Source of the DNA: Beroe forskalii
Lineage: Eukaryota; Ctenophora; Nuda; Beroida; Beroidae
Direction: 5' to 3'
NCBI GenBank assembly: GCA_011033025.1
Contig: WFMF01000360.1
Coordinates: forward strand, 62,001 to 126,000
Length of the DNA: 64,000 nucleotides
Below the pieces are notes generated by a model. That model did not search any database, was not told where the DNA came from, and saw only the letters and a list, made by a program, of their open reading frames with translations. This document shows positions 1 through 10,322 of this stretch, in pieces. Within the stretch, counting starts at the first letter, position 1. Every line of letters starts with the position of its first letter. The position numbers were made by a program, and so were the translations under genes.

Positions 1-599
1 TTTTCCTAGCCAGTTGGGTAAATTTCGAGCATGGAAACTATAAGAAGGAATGAATCCAATGTGATGAACCAATGAACCATCTTATATAGGTAATGTTGGA
101 ATAACATCTTCCCAATAAGCAAGAGGAATTTGAAACCGAATTTTCATTGCCAAAATATTGGCTTCTGGCAGATATGTCACTTGAAATATGAATCTTCTTG
201 CCCAGGTTAAAAATTTAGAAGAGTCGCTATCAAATATGGTCTTATTGATAATATCAATGCTGTCCATCACATCTTGAACCAAATTTTTGCCCAGAATATC
301 ATGCAGCCTGATACCTGTGGGGTATGCTTTGTGGTTCAGCTAGTGCCAATATCGCGAATAAATGCTGTGTATCTCTCCCACTTTATGGGCCAATGTATTC
401 ATGTGTATATCTCTACCATTTTACCTCTCTGAAACTGACAAAAAGAAGTCTCCCGCAATTTCATCCAAATTAGCATCCAAGACAAATGTGTTGATTGTAC
501 GAAATTTGGTCATTTGTAGATTGTGTCTATAATTCTAACTAATTAGGGATATATCTCTAGGTATTCCCTCTCTATGCAGTATGCAGTGTCAAAAAAGGG
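1..599. other. Unassigned AT-rich sequence
   Basis: No gene is recognised here. A 66-codon open frame on the minus strand (82-282), with open sequence just upstream, has a protein-like composition but matches no family I know. Its position beside a tandem repeat and transposons suggests the edge of a decayed mobile element, but this is only inference. Confidence 0.3.
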
Positions 600-1640
600 G
601 GTTCCTCATGGAATTTCTGGAACAAATCTTTTGGTACAACGTGTGTCTATGAACAACTGATAAATGCATTTGGAATCATAAAAAGTAATAAGTGCCAATT
701 TACCCATAGTATGGCCATATTTAACTGAACCATATTTTTGCCCCTTTGCGTATGGTGAAAAAGAGGGTATTTGGCGAATATCTCGAAAACGATGCAAGAT
801 AGCCACTTGGAACCATGATCCGCCCGACCTAATGTGACCATTGCGAACATTTTAGTGTGGTTGGTGAGCTTTCACTCAAAAGGAAGCTGAGATAACTTTA
901 TTCAAAATTTGGGCTTACGGGGTCACAAAAAGGGGTTAGAAAAGGGGTTCCTCATGGAATATCTTGGACAACTTTTTTGGTACAACTTCAGTCTATGAAC
1001 AACCGATACATGCATTTAAAATCATAATTAGTGCCAATTTACCCACAGTATGGCCATATTTACCTGGACCATATTTTTGCCCCTTTGCATATGGTGAAAA
1101 AGGGGTTTTTGGCGATTATCTCGAAAACCAAACGAGATAGCGACTTGGAACCATGATCCGCCCGACCTAATGTGACCATTGCGAACATTTTAGTGTGGTT
1201 ATTGAGCTTTCTATCTCAAAAGGAAGCTGAGATAACTTTATTCAAAATTTGGGCTTACGCGGGGTCACAAAAAGGGGTTAGAAAAGGAGGTTCCTCATGG
1301 AATATCTTGGACAACTTTTTTTTGGTACAACTTCAGTCTATGAACAACCGATACATGCATTTAAAATCATAATTAGTGCCAATTTACCCACAGTATGGCC
1401 ATATTTACCTGGACCATATTTTTGCCCCTTTGCGTATGGTGAAAAAGGGGTTTTTGGCGATTATCTCGAAAACCAAACGAGATAGCAACTTGGAACCATG
1501 ATCCGCCCGACCTAATGTGACCATTGCGAATATTTTAGTGTGGTTATTGAGCTTTCTATCTCAAAAGGAAGCTGAGATATCGGCAATCGAAGTTTTATCC
1601 TACGCGCGGATAAAAAAGGGGTAAAAAATCAAGGTTTCCC
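600..1640. repeat. Tandem repeat, period about 347 bp, three units
   Basis: Three consecutive units start near 600, 948 and 1296. Each begins with a 'gttcctcatggaat' block and continues through shared landmarks such as 'gcatatggtgaaaaagggg' and 'gatccgcccgacctaatg'. The second and third units are nearly identical and the first is more diverged. Short open frames appear in each unit at the same place but decay between units, so I read this as non-coding repeat. The sequence then runs into unrelated DNA at about 1640. Confidence 0.75.
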
Positions 1641-1827
1641 AAGGAATTTTTTGGACAACTTTTTTTTGGTGGTTCTTGACCCTATGGACTACCAAAATCC
1701 GCTCTAACATCTATGGGAGGATTTACTTCACTGGGGGTTACAGCCTGGGGTAGATACATCCCTTACTAAATGCATATAGTCATAAGAACAAATCATATTT
1801 TGACAATTCTAGCTGTTAATTTCAAAT

Positions 1828-4293
1828 GAGGTTCAGAAATCATTTTTTCGTCAAATAATAAGGAGTATGTGTTTAAAAGTTGACCTAGGGGTCAATATCT
1901 CCCAGAAAAAATTTTCGCCCTAATGTCGTTCATCATACCCTTGCGCTTGGCCACGCCCTTTTTGGGCTTCCTAATACAGGCAAAAATCGGAAAAATCGAT
2001 TTTTGACCGTGATACTTTCTTTTAATCACCTTGGAAAGTGGTTAGTCTAATATAAACCGTAGGATTGTACTTAGTTTATTTTTGGTCCCGAACTTCCAGG
2101 ACCACGCCCAACCCGACTTTCGGCCACGCCCATTTTTATACAGGTAAAATGAGTAAAAATCGATTTTTGACCATGATACATTTCTTTAATCACCTTGGAA
2201 AGTGGTTAGTCGAATATAAACCGTAGGATTGTTCTTAGTTTATTTTTGGTCCCGAACGAGTAGGACCACGCCCAACCCGTCTTTCGACCACGCCCATTTT
2301 TATACAGGTAAAATGAGTAAAAATCGATTTTTGACCATGATACTTTCTTTTAATCACCTTGGAAAGTGGTTACTCTAATATAAACCGTAGGATCGTACTT
2401 AGTTTATTTTTGGTCCCGAACGAGTAGGACCACGCCCAACCCGTCTTTCGACCACGCCCATTTTAAAAACGGAAAATATGTTGATATCGAGATTTTCAAA
2501 TACAGGATTGTTTTGTAACTTAAATAGAATATGATATTATAAATGTTGACAAACAGCGCACAAAATTGAAATCAAATTACATCTGCTTCTTCAAATCTTT
2601 CTTCTGCAGCTTGAACTTCTTTCGGTGGGAGTCAACGACTAGTACCAGTTCCTGGAAAGAGGTCTCGTCTTTTGTGATCATGCCGTTGAACGTTGTCGCC
2701 AAAGCCAAGACCCTCTCACAGCTGTCGTTCACGGGAGTCAGGTTGTTGAGAGCCTCCTTGACCTTGTTGAACTCCAGTGAGGATCTCCAGTCAGGCGAGG
2801 ATAGGAAGGAGTGTGGGACTTGGAGGAGTTTGAAGAGAAGGATGGATCTGGGACCAACGAAGTCAGGGAGGGAGGAGCCAGGAGGAATGGTGGGAAGTAT
2901 CGGCTTCTGGAGAGGAAGGTCACTGTCAGGAAGTGTGGAGATCATCTGAGCCACGTTTTTGAGGGTTTCTGTAGGTGCGGGAGAGAAGAGGCAGAGTGGC
3001 AGGAGTTCCTCTGTGAGATACCATGTGTGTCACTGGAGCACAGTCTCTCCGACCTCAGCAAGCTTCTTGTGGACTGGGCTGAACTTCCTCATCCTCTGTT
3101 GGAGCTCCAGGTCCGCTGTGGCAGCACTGTTGAGTAGGGGGCTGTAAACCAGGATCTGATGTAGACGAACACGACGTAGAAGGTCATCTTTTCCAGCTGC
3201 TTCTTTCTGTATCAAGGAAGAGCGGTGAGCTGAGGAGGAGGAGGGTAGCTTTCAGGGTGTAGAACGCCTTGCTCATCCAACGGGCATGATGGTCTGCTCC
3301 AGGACGTTGGATCTGGTAGATGTAGCCCCTCTTCCACTTGATGGTCCCTCCAAGGACAAGGATTGACAGCTCCAGCAGTTCTCAGCAGTCTCCTCTGGGA
3401 ATGAGGTGGGAGTTTGAAGGTTCCATGCACTGCTTGATGAAGGAGAGTAGGTCGGGGACTTCAGCTCTGTAGGATGCAGGGATCTGCGGTCTGGAGATGT
3501 CTGTGAGGTCCAGGGAGCCCCACTGGGGTTTCAGGAACTTGAAAAGGACTCCTCTGGGCCGGTGGTGTCTCCAAACAGTTCCTGAAAGGTTGATCAAATG
3601 TCGTCACTCCTAGGCCAAAATTCGGTTATTAATGCATTTTCCGTTTTAAAAATGGGCGTGGTCGAAAGACGGGCCGGGCGCGGTCCCACACGTTCGGGAC
3701 CAAAAACAAACCGAGCACGAACCTACGGTTTATATTAGACTAACCACTTTCCAAGGTGATTAAAAGAAAGTATCATGGTCAAAAATCGATTTTTACTCAT
3801 TTTACCTGTATAAAAATGGGCGTGGCCGAAAGTCGGGTTGGGCGTGGTCCTAGAAGTTCGGGACCAAAAATAAACTAAGTACAATCCTACGGTTTATATT
3901 AGACTAACCACTTTCCAAGGTGATTAAAATAAAGTATCATGGTCAAAAATCGATTTTTACTCATTTTACCTGTATAAAAATGGGCGTGGCCGAAAGTCGG
4001 GTTGGGCGTGGTCCTAGAAGTTCGGGACCAAAAATAAACTAAGTACAATCCTACGGTTTATATTAGACTAACCACTTTCCAAGGTGATTAAAAGAAAGTA
4101 TCACGGTCAAAAATCGATTTTTCCGATTTTTGCCTGTATAAGGAAGCCCAAAAAAAGGGCTTGGCCATGCGCAGAGGTAAGATGAACGACTTTCGGGCCA
4201 AATTTTTTTCTGGGAGTTATTGACCCCCTAGGTCAACTTTTAAAACAATACTCCTAATTATTTAACGAAAAAAATGATTTCTGAACCTCCCTA
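1828..4293. mobile_element. DNA transposon with long sub-repeated inverted arms, copy 1 (hAT-like ends)
   Basis: About 750 bp at each end are inverted copies of each other. The right end finishes CTGAACCTCCCTA and the left begins GAGGTTCAG. Each arm is a tandem array of about 160-bp sub-units carrying 'ggaccacgcccaacccg' and 'ggccacgccca'. The roughly 1.2-kb centre matches copy 2 (7590-10052) with only a few differences. Copy 2 has TAGGG-type ends and an 8-bp target duplication, which fits the hAT superfamily (8-bp duplication, YARNG ends). No transposase is visible, so the element is non-autonomous. The first four terminal bases are missing on the left, no target duplication is seen, and the left arm is more diverged than the right. 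This suggests recombination or decay at that end. Confidence 0.8.
2577..3597 (-). pseudogene. Degraded element-encoded protein fragment (copy 1)
   Basis: Three minus-strand open segments lie in order: 3382-3597, 3030-3215 and 2577-2954. They read as consecutive pieces of one protein, separated by stops or frame changes. The last piece carries the string NDSCERVLALATTFNG followed by VVDSHRKK. From memory this resembles a C-terminal block (V-ND-x-x-ER ... VV-x-DHRKK) common in uncharacterised transposon-linked proteins of cnidarians and insects. I could not check this. The same arrangement occurs at 8339-9362, so the fragment belongs to the element and not to the host. It could be a decayed transposase or a captured gene. 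Confidence 0.5.
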
Positions 4294-4405
4294 TAGTACA
4301 GTTTCTAGTACAGTTTCTTTACTTATGTCACTTTAAATGGCTTCCTTTAAGTTTCTGACTATTTTTAGTTTCTATAGCTTATTAACCATATTTTTATGTT
4401 TACAG
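4294..4405. other. Intron 5' of the GID8 exon
   Basis: This AT-rich stretch ends in the acceptor 'tttttatgtttacag' at 4405. It contains a short direct repeat 'tagtacagtttct' immediately after the end of the transposon. Confidence 0.4.
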
Positions 4406-4602
4406 GGAGGAAGCTGGTGTGAAGAGTTCTGTGAACCTTGATACAATGTCAGATAGAATCAAAATTCGAGAAGCAATGGATCAAGGAAACATAGATTTGG
4501 TTACTCAAATGGTTAATGACTTTGATCCTGAACTCCTTGACATGAAACCAACTCTTTATTTTCATTTACAGCAGCAAAAGTTAATTGAACTCATCAGATC
4601 CA
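4406..4602 (+). CDS. GID8: GID8/TWA1 homologue, single internal exon (partial)
   Basis: This exon encodes part of GID8 (TWA1), a scaffold subunit of the CTLH/GID E3 ubiquitin ligase complex, which acts in the nucleus and cytoplasm. The translated exon runs from EEAGVKSSVNLDTMSDRIKI through ELLDMKPTLYFHLQQQKLIE to a split codon. It covers the end of the LisH segment and the start of the CTLH domain; the YFHLQQQ-LIELIR block is diagnostic of the family. It is bounded by a good acceptor (ag at 4404-4405) and a GTAAGT donor at 4603. No neighbouring GID8 exon was found in the window: both flanking introns are filled with transposons, and the LisH exon would lie before position 1. It could be a live exon in a very long gene or an isolated relic. 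The frame is intact and the splice sites are good, which favours a live exon. Confidence 0.8.
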
Positions 4603-4797
4603 GTAAGTCCACTTTTTTGATATTCACAGGAATAGAGTGAAAGGCTGTATTTTCAATTTTCAGTTCAAGAATTGTTGGAATTGTTTTATTTTAGCATGTT
4701 CACCTAATCGAATTCTTGGTTTTAAAACATTTCTTGTGGCTGTGGAACCATAGATTAAGTTTTAGTCATGCTTAAATACTAAATATGTCCATTCTTA

Positions 4798-5904
4798 GGG
4801 TAGAGCGGGGTAACTTTGAACGATTTTTGAGTTTTTCTAACTGCCCTCTGAGAATAGAACACATGCCAAAAAGTTTGTGTGTTCTTGTAACCATTAGGGG
4901 CCCTGGCTAATAAACCTGGTATATGAGATGTGTCAGTTTGTACTAACAGAGCCATGATCACGTGATCAAATTTGCAACTAACTTGTTCAAAGTTACCCGG
5001 CTCTGGGGTAACTTTGAACACCCAATTAAACCAATCAGAAGCCTCCTGGATATATATTCTTATGTTTAGGACAAATTCTGGGTCAATGAAACGTTCATTA
5101 CCACATAATTCATTTCATCAATTCAGATTGTGGAACCACGGCCACGCCCATTCAAAAGTGTTGTTCAAAGTTACCCCAGATAATTTTTTGTGGTTTTTTG
5201 CTTCGAATTGTGCTAAATTGTATTTAAAATATGCTAATGATGCTTCTTATATGCCATTCTTACAAAAAATACCTTTGGGCAATGAGATTTGACCACTTTT
5301 GAAAAGTGTTCAAAGTTACCCCATTCGCTAATATTTTTCCAGATAGAATTTTGCATGAGGTCCTCTAGATTATGATTTGGCTAGCCAAGGTCAACTTTCA
5401 ACATGTATCTACTTAATTATTACAAAAATAAAGCCCCATTATTGATGTCTGGGCAAATTTGAGGTGGATCAAGGCCTTTAAAATAAAATCCATAAAAGCA
5501 TAAATAAGAAATTGCCTGCATGAAAATATCTGAAACAAAACTCAAACAAAGTCTCAAACAAAAACACATTCCTGATGCAAGATATCTGATATAATCTGGC
5601 AAAAGTTTACGGATATTTGAGCATACCAGTAGGCTTAATATTACCAAATCTGAACGTATAGCCGAAAATATCGATTTCAAGGACTTTTCCATGAAATTGT
5701 TCGGAACAAGCAATAAAGAAACCAAATGACTTCTATGTGGCAGAATTGTTCTAAAAACCCGTTTGTTGAATGTAGGAAATAATGGAAGTGATATGGAAGC
5801 AAATCGAATTGATTTATTTGCTGTTCAAAGTTACCCCAGGAAAATTCAAAGTTACCCCAAGCTGTTCAAAGTTACCCCATGTTCAAAGTTACCCCGCTCT
5901 ACCC
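4798..5904. mobile_element. MITE-like element with TA target duplication (Tc1/mariner-like)
   Basis: Inverted ends read GGGTAGAGCGGGGTAACTTT on the left, with the exact complement on the right. They are flanked by TA at 4796-4797 and 5905-5906. A TA duplication is typical of Tc1/mariner elements. The interior repeats the terminal motif 'gttcaaagttacccc' at least seven times in the same orientation, clustering toward the right end (5823-5895). No transposase is visible; the 80-106 residue open frames contain this repeat and look accidental. Confidence 0.8.
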
Positions 5905-5907
5905 TAA

Positions 5908-6204
5908 ACTATCTGTTTGACTATGTGCATAAGAAATCTTTTAATTGATTTATTTCTATTCAAAGTATGGATTTTTGGGTCTTTTGAAATGCCTATTGGT
6001 ATCAAATGCTTCCTATGTGGCAATCCAATGCTCAAAATCTAGAGAGATGGGAGGGGTGTGGCCGAAGTCGATGTTGATTGCCATAGGGAGCAATTGGGGC
6101 ATATGTTTTGGAGCAAAATGTTGATGTTGGGGTGTGTTGTAATTTTGGGGGAGGAAAGTGTCTCAAATTACATAAGCATCCTTCATTGATTACCCTATTC
6201 AAAA
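5908..6204. other. Unassigned sequence
   Basis: I see no gene, splice signals or repeat structure in this stretch. Confidence 0.3.
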
Positions 6205-6396
6205 GTTCCCAGAGAACAACATGTTTATGCATGGTTACAACTTTACAAAACGCAGTTCCCAGAGAACAACATGCTTATGCATGGTTACAAAACGCAGTTC
6301 CCAGAGAACAACATGCTTATGCATGGTTACAAAACACAGTTCCCAGAGAACAACATGCTTACGCATGGTTACAAAACACAGTTCCCAGAGAACAAC
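6205..6396. repeat. Minisatellite, 42-bp unit, about 4.5 copies
   Basis: Units begin 'gttcccagagaacaacatg' at 6205, 6255, 6297, 6339 and 6381. The first unit carries an 8-bp insertion; the others are exactly 42 bp and differ at a few bases. Because 42 is a multiple of three, the repeat reads open in several frames, but there is no sign that it is translated. Confidence 0.85.
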
Positions 6397-7249
6397 CAGG
6401 TAACAACTGACAAGAACAGGGACTACTATAATTGTCAGCCAAGATTACCATCAAGCCATAAGTTATTCTCAGCCCCAATCACCATACTAGTGATTGGCAA
6501 CACCCTATCTGCTACTTTTTGACAGAATGGGGTGGGTTGGGAATAACAGTGCATTTCTAAGCCCCATGACTACACTACACATTGATGGTAACTCCTGAAT
6601 CCTGATCACCATGACAATATCATTCCTGTCAACACGCTATACCACTCGCAACTTCGATTATAAAAAACACAGTATAACACAGTATAACTTGTCTGAACAA
6701 AATAATGCACTTTAACACATCAAATAAGAGAACATCATCGCTTACTATGTAATCCTACCTATGTAATGTAATCCTATAGTAACAACAACTACAAGGGAAT
6801 TAACTTTATCCACCCAATAAAGCAATAATATGCAACACTGAAACATTATATCAACTCACCAAACAGTGGATTTCATGCTGTTCACCCAATTCAACACTAC
6901 ATGCAAAATTATTGTATCACAGGAATTATATTATGTTTATATGGGATTTTAGTCTTTTCACCCAACTCTAAACAGTTAATTAACAACACACTAGATAAAG
7001 GAATTTCGCTGTACTACAGAACCTACATTACGTTACATTACTATATAAACATGGAATAAGGGAATTACGTCTATTCACTCAATAATCCACTACATTGCGT
7101 TACTAAAACATCAAATAAACTGATCATCCACTACTAGGCAAACACACCAAATAAGGGAATCGCACTGTATACCAAATACAATGCTAGATAACATACCAAT
7201 ATAAGAATATAATACAAAAAATTAGGAAAGGAAGTCACCTTACTCACCC
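6397..7249. other. Unassigned AT-rich sequence with weak repeats
   Basis: No gene is recognised. Phrases such as 'aaataagggaat' and 'caccaaat' recur at irregular spacing, which suggests an old and heavily diverged repeat. Confidence 0.3.
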
Positions 7250-7581
7250 TGTTGAAAACCCACGGTGGGGTACCCATAAGGGTTTTGAAACAATATTATA
7301 TATATATGTACAGTATTCATATCAATAAAAACCACACGCACAAAGAGATGCCAATTAAGGCAAGTGTCCAAATGTTTTGCTGCTCCAGACCATTCGATAA
7401 ACCAACATGTGTTTTAGGCAACCCTAAAAAGTGCCAAATATGTCCCAACATCACGAATGGTACTTGTGCTATGAAGCATGGAGTATAATATATACAGTTA
7501 ACTCGATATTATCGAGTTAACTGTTTACTATGTAATGGTAGTCAGGACTTCTATAGTTCTATGAAGGCGAAACGGACAGAC
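7250..7581 (+). pseudogene. Penelope-like element, 5' part of GIY-YIG endonuclease tail (decayed)
   Basis: The frame reads a cysteine cluster (CCSRP...C...KKCQICP) and then NGTCAMKHGVY. This is the usual linker and 'GVY' half of the GIY-YIG endonuclease found at the C-terminus of Penelope-like retroelements. The frame then breaks at a 31-bp palindrome. A shifted frame gives C-x2-C-N-G ... YEGETDRPAH, the 'YIG-ET' half. The copy is interrupted at 7582 by the inverted-arm transposon and resumes at 10061. Recognition is from memory of the family; stops and frame changes show it is dead. Confidence 0.65.
7494..7524. repeat. 31-bp near-perfect palindrome inside the Penelope remnant
   Basis: The sequence acagttaactcgata is followed by a single t and then its exact reverse complement. 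It sits immediately after the GVY codons and disrupts the endonuclease frame. Confidence 0.9.
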
Positions 7582-7589
7582 CTGCTCAT

Positions 7590-10052
7590 TAGGGAGGTTC
7601 AGAAATCATTTTTTTCGTCAAATAATTAGGAGTATTGTTTTAAAAGTTGACCTAGGGGGTCAATAACTCCCAGAAAAAATTTTGGCCCGAAAGTCGTTCA
7701 TCTTACCCCTGCGCATGGCCACGCCCTTTTTTGGGCTTCCTTATACAGGCAAAATCGGAAAAATCGATTTTGACCGTGAAACTTTCTTTTAATCACCTTG
7801 GAAAGTGGTTAGTCTAATATAAACCATAGGATTGTACTTAGTTTATTTTTGGTCCCGAACTTCTAGGACCACGCCCAACCCGACTTTCGGCCACGCCCAT
7901 TTTTATACAGGTTAAATGAGTAAAAATCGATTTTTGACCATGATACTTTATTTTAATCACCTTGGAAAGTGGTTAGTCTAATATAAACCGTAGGTGGATT
8001 GTACTTAGTTTATTTTTGGTCCCGAACTTCTAGGACCACGCCCAACCCGACTTTCGGCCACGCCCATTTTAGTACAGGTAAAATGAGTAAAAATCGATTT
8101 TTGAGCATGATACTTTCTTTTAATCACCTTGGAAAGTGGTTACTCCAATATAAACCGTAGGATCGTACTCAGTCTATTTTGGTCCCGAACGAGCAGGACC
8201 ACGCCCAACCCGTCCCTCGACCACGCCCATTTTAAAAACGGAAAATATGTTGATATCGAGATTTTCAAATACAGGATTGTTTTGTAACTTAAATAGAATA
8301 TGATATTATAAATGTTGACAAACAGCGCACAATTGAAATCAAATTACATCTGCTTCTTCAAATCTTTCTTCTGCAGCAGACTTCTTTCGGTGGGAGTCAA
8401 CGACTAGTACCAGTTCCTGGAAAGAGGTCTCGTCTTTTGTGATCATGCCGTTGAACGTTGTCGCCAAAGCCAAGACCCTCTCACAGCTGTCGTTCACGGG
8501 AGTCAGGTTGTTGAGAGCCTCCTTGACCTTGTTGAACTCCAGTGAGGATCTCCAGTCAGGCGAGGATAGGAAGGAGTGTGGGACTTGGAGGAGTTTGAAG
8601 AGAAGGATGGATCTGGGACCAACGAAGTCAGGGAGGGAGGAGCCAGGAGGAATGGTGGGAAGTATCGGCTTCTGGAGAGGAAGGTCACTGTCAGGAAGTG
8701 TGGAGATCATCTGAGCCACGTTGTTGAGGGTTTCTGTAGGTGCGGGAGAGAAGAGGCAGAGTGGCAGGAGTTCCTCTGTGAGATACCATGTGTGTCACTG
8801 GAGCACAGTCTCTCCGACCTCAGCAAGCTTCTTGTGGACTGGGCTGAACTTCCTCATCCTCTGTTGGAGCTCCAGGTCCGCTGTGGCAGCACTGTTGAGT
8901 AGGGGGCTGTAAACCAGGATCTGATGTAGACGAACACGACGTAGAAGGTCATCTTTTCCAGCTGCTTCTTTCTGTATCAAGGAAGAGCGGTGAGCTGAGG
9001 AGGAGGAGGGTAGCTTTCAGGGTGTAGAACGCCTTGCTCATCCAACGGGCATGATGGTCTGCTCCAGGACGTTGGATCTGGTAGATGTAGCCCCTCTTCC
9101 ACTTGATGGTCCCTCCAAGGACAAGGATTGACAGCTCCAGCAGTTCTCAGCAGTCTCCTCTGGGAATGAGGTGGGAGTTTGAAGGTTCCATGCACTGCTT
9201 GATGAAGGAGAGTAGGTCGGGGACTTCAGCTCTGTAGGATGCAGGGATCTGCGGTCTGGAGATGTCTGTGAGGTCCAGGGAGCCCCACTGGGGTTTCAGG
9301 AACTTGAAAAGGACTCCTCTGGGCCGGTGGTGTCTCCAAACAGTTCCTGAAAGGTTGATCAAATGTCGTCACTCCTAGGCCAAAATTCGGTTATTAATGC
9401 ATTTTCCGTTTTAAAAATGGGCGTGGTCGAAAGACGGGTTGGGCGTGGTCCTACACGTTCGGGACCAAAAATAAACTAAGTACAATCCTACGGTTTATGT
9501 TAGACTAACCACTTTCCAAGGTGATTAAAATAAAGTATCATGGTCAAAAATCGATTTTTTACTCATTTTACCTGTATAAAATGGGCGTGGCCGAAAGTCG
9601 GGTTAGGCGTGGTCCTAGAAGTTCAGGACCAAAATAAACTAAGTACAATCCTACGGTTTATATTAGACTAACCACTTTCCAGGTGATTAAAATAAAAGTA
9701 TCATGGTCAAAATCGATTTTTTACTCATTTTACCTGTATAAAAATGGGCGTGGCCGAAAGTCGGGTTGGGCGTGGTCCTAGAAGTTCGGGACCAAAATAA
9801 ACTGAGTACAATCTACGGTTTATATTAGACTAACCACTTTCCAAGGTGATTAAAGAAAGTATCACGGTCAAAATCGATTTTTCCGATTTTGCCTGTATAA
9901 GGAAGCCCAAAAAGGGCGGCCGGCCATGCGCAGGGGTAAGATGAACGACTTTCGGGCCAAAATTTTCTCTGGGAGTTATTGACCCCCTAGGTCAACTTTT
10001 AAAACAATACTCCTAATTATTTGACGAAAAAAATGATTTCTGAACCTCCCTA
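7590..10052. mobile_element. DNA transposon with long sub-repeated inverted arms, copy 2 (hAT-like, intact ends)
   Basis: The element begins TAGGGAGGTTCAG and ends with the exact complement CTGAACCTCCCTA. It is flanked by an 8-bp direct duplication CTGCTCAT at 7582-7589 and 10053-10060. The arms are about 750 bp and consist of about 160-bp sub-units with 'ccttggaaagtggttagtc' and 'ccacgcccaacccg'. The 8-bp duplication and TAGGG ends fit the hAT superfamily. No transposase reading frame is intact. Joining the flanks restores a continuous Penelope endonuclease frame (PAH-DRFMEH), which confirms the insertion boundaries. Confidence 0.9.
8339..9362 (-). pseudogene. Degraded element-encoded protein fragment (copy 2)
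   Basis: These are the same three minus-strand segments as in copy 1: 9147-9362, 8795-8980 and 8339-8719. They are almost identical, with small indels such as the one near the 3' end at 8376. The shared interruptions show the coding part was already broken in the source element before it spread, so transposition must have been driven in trans. Confidence 0.5.
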
Positions 10053-10060
10053 CTGCTCAT

Positions 10061-10322
10061 GATAGATTCATGGAACATACTAGGACGGGTAACAATCCTG
10101 CTAGTTACTCATCCAATGGTATTGGGAAACATTATGCTATTATGCAAAATGCCAAAATACCACGTGAATGAAAATCAGTGTAAACTTATGTTCACATTTA
10201 TAGACAAACAATCAAACAGTGTACGACGTAAGATATCAGAGGCTATCAAAATACATAAGGACAAACCGAGCTTCAATAATAAGGAAGAACTGGTTGACAC
10301 TATGAAATTCATTGTACGTTGA
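10061..10322 (+). pseudogene. Penelope-like element, 3' part of GIY-YIG endonuclease tail (decayed)
   Basis: This segment continues the fragment at 7250-7581 after the transposon. One frame gives DRFMEHTRTGNNPASYSSNG then IGKHYA, the usual post-YIG helix with the catalytic-region 'R..EH'. After a frame change the sequence reads SVRRKISEAIKIHKDKPSFN and NKEEL before a stop at 10320-10322. This tail (RKI-EA-I...NNKEEL) is typical of Penelope C-termini. It needs at least one frameshift to read through, so it is dead. Confidence 0.65.

Noticed and set aside
2566..3147. Plus-strand frames opposite the element-encoded fragment (for example 127 and 108 codons)
   Set aside because: They are antisense shadows of the minus-strand segments and have no recognisable domain.
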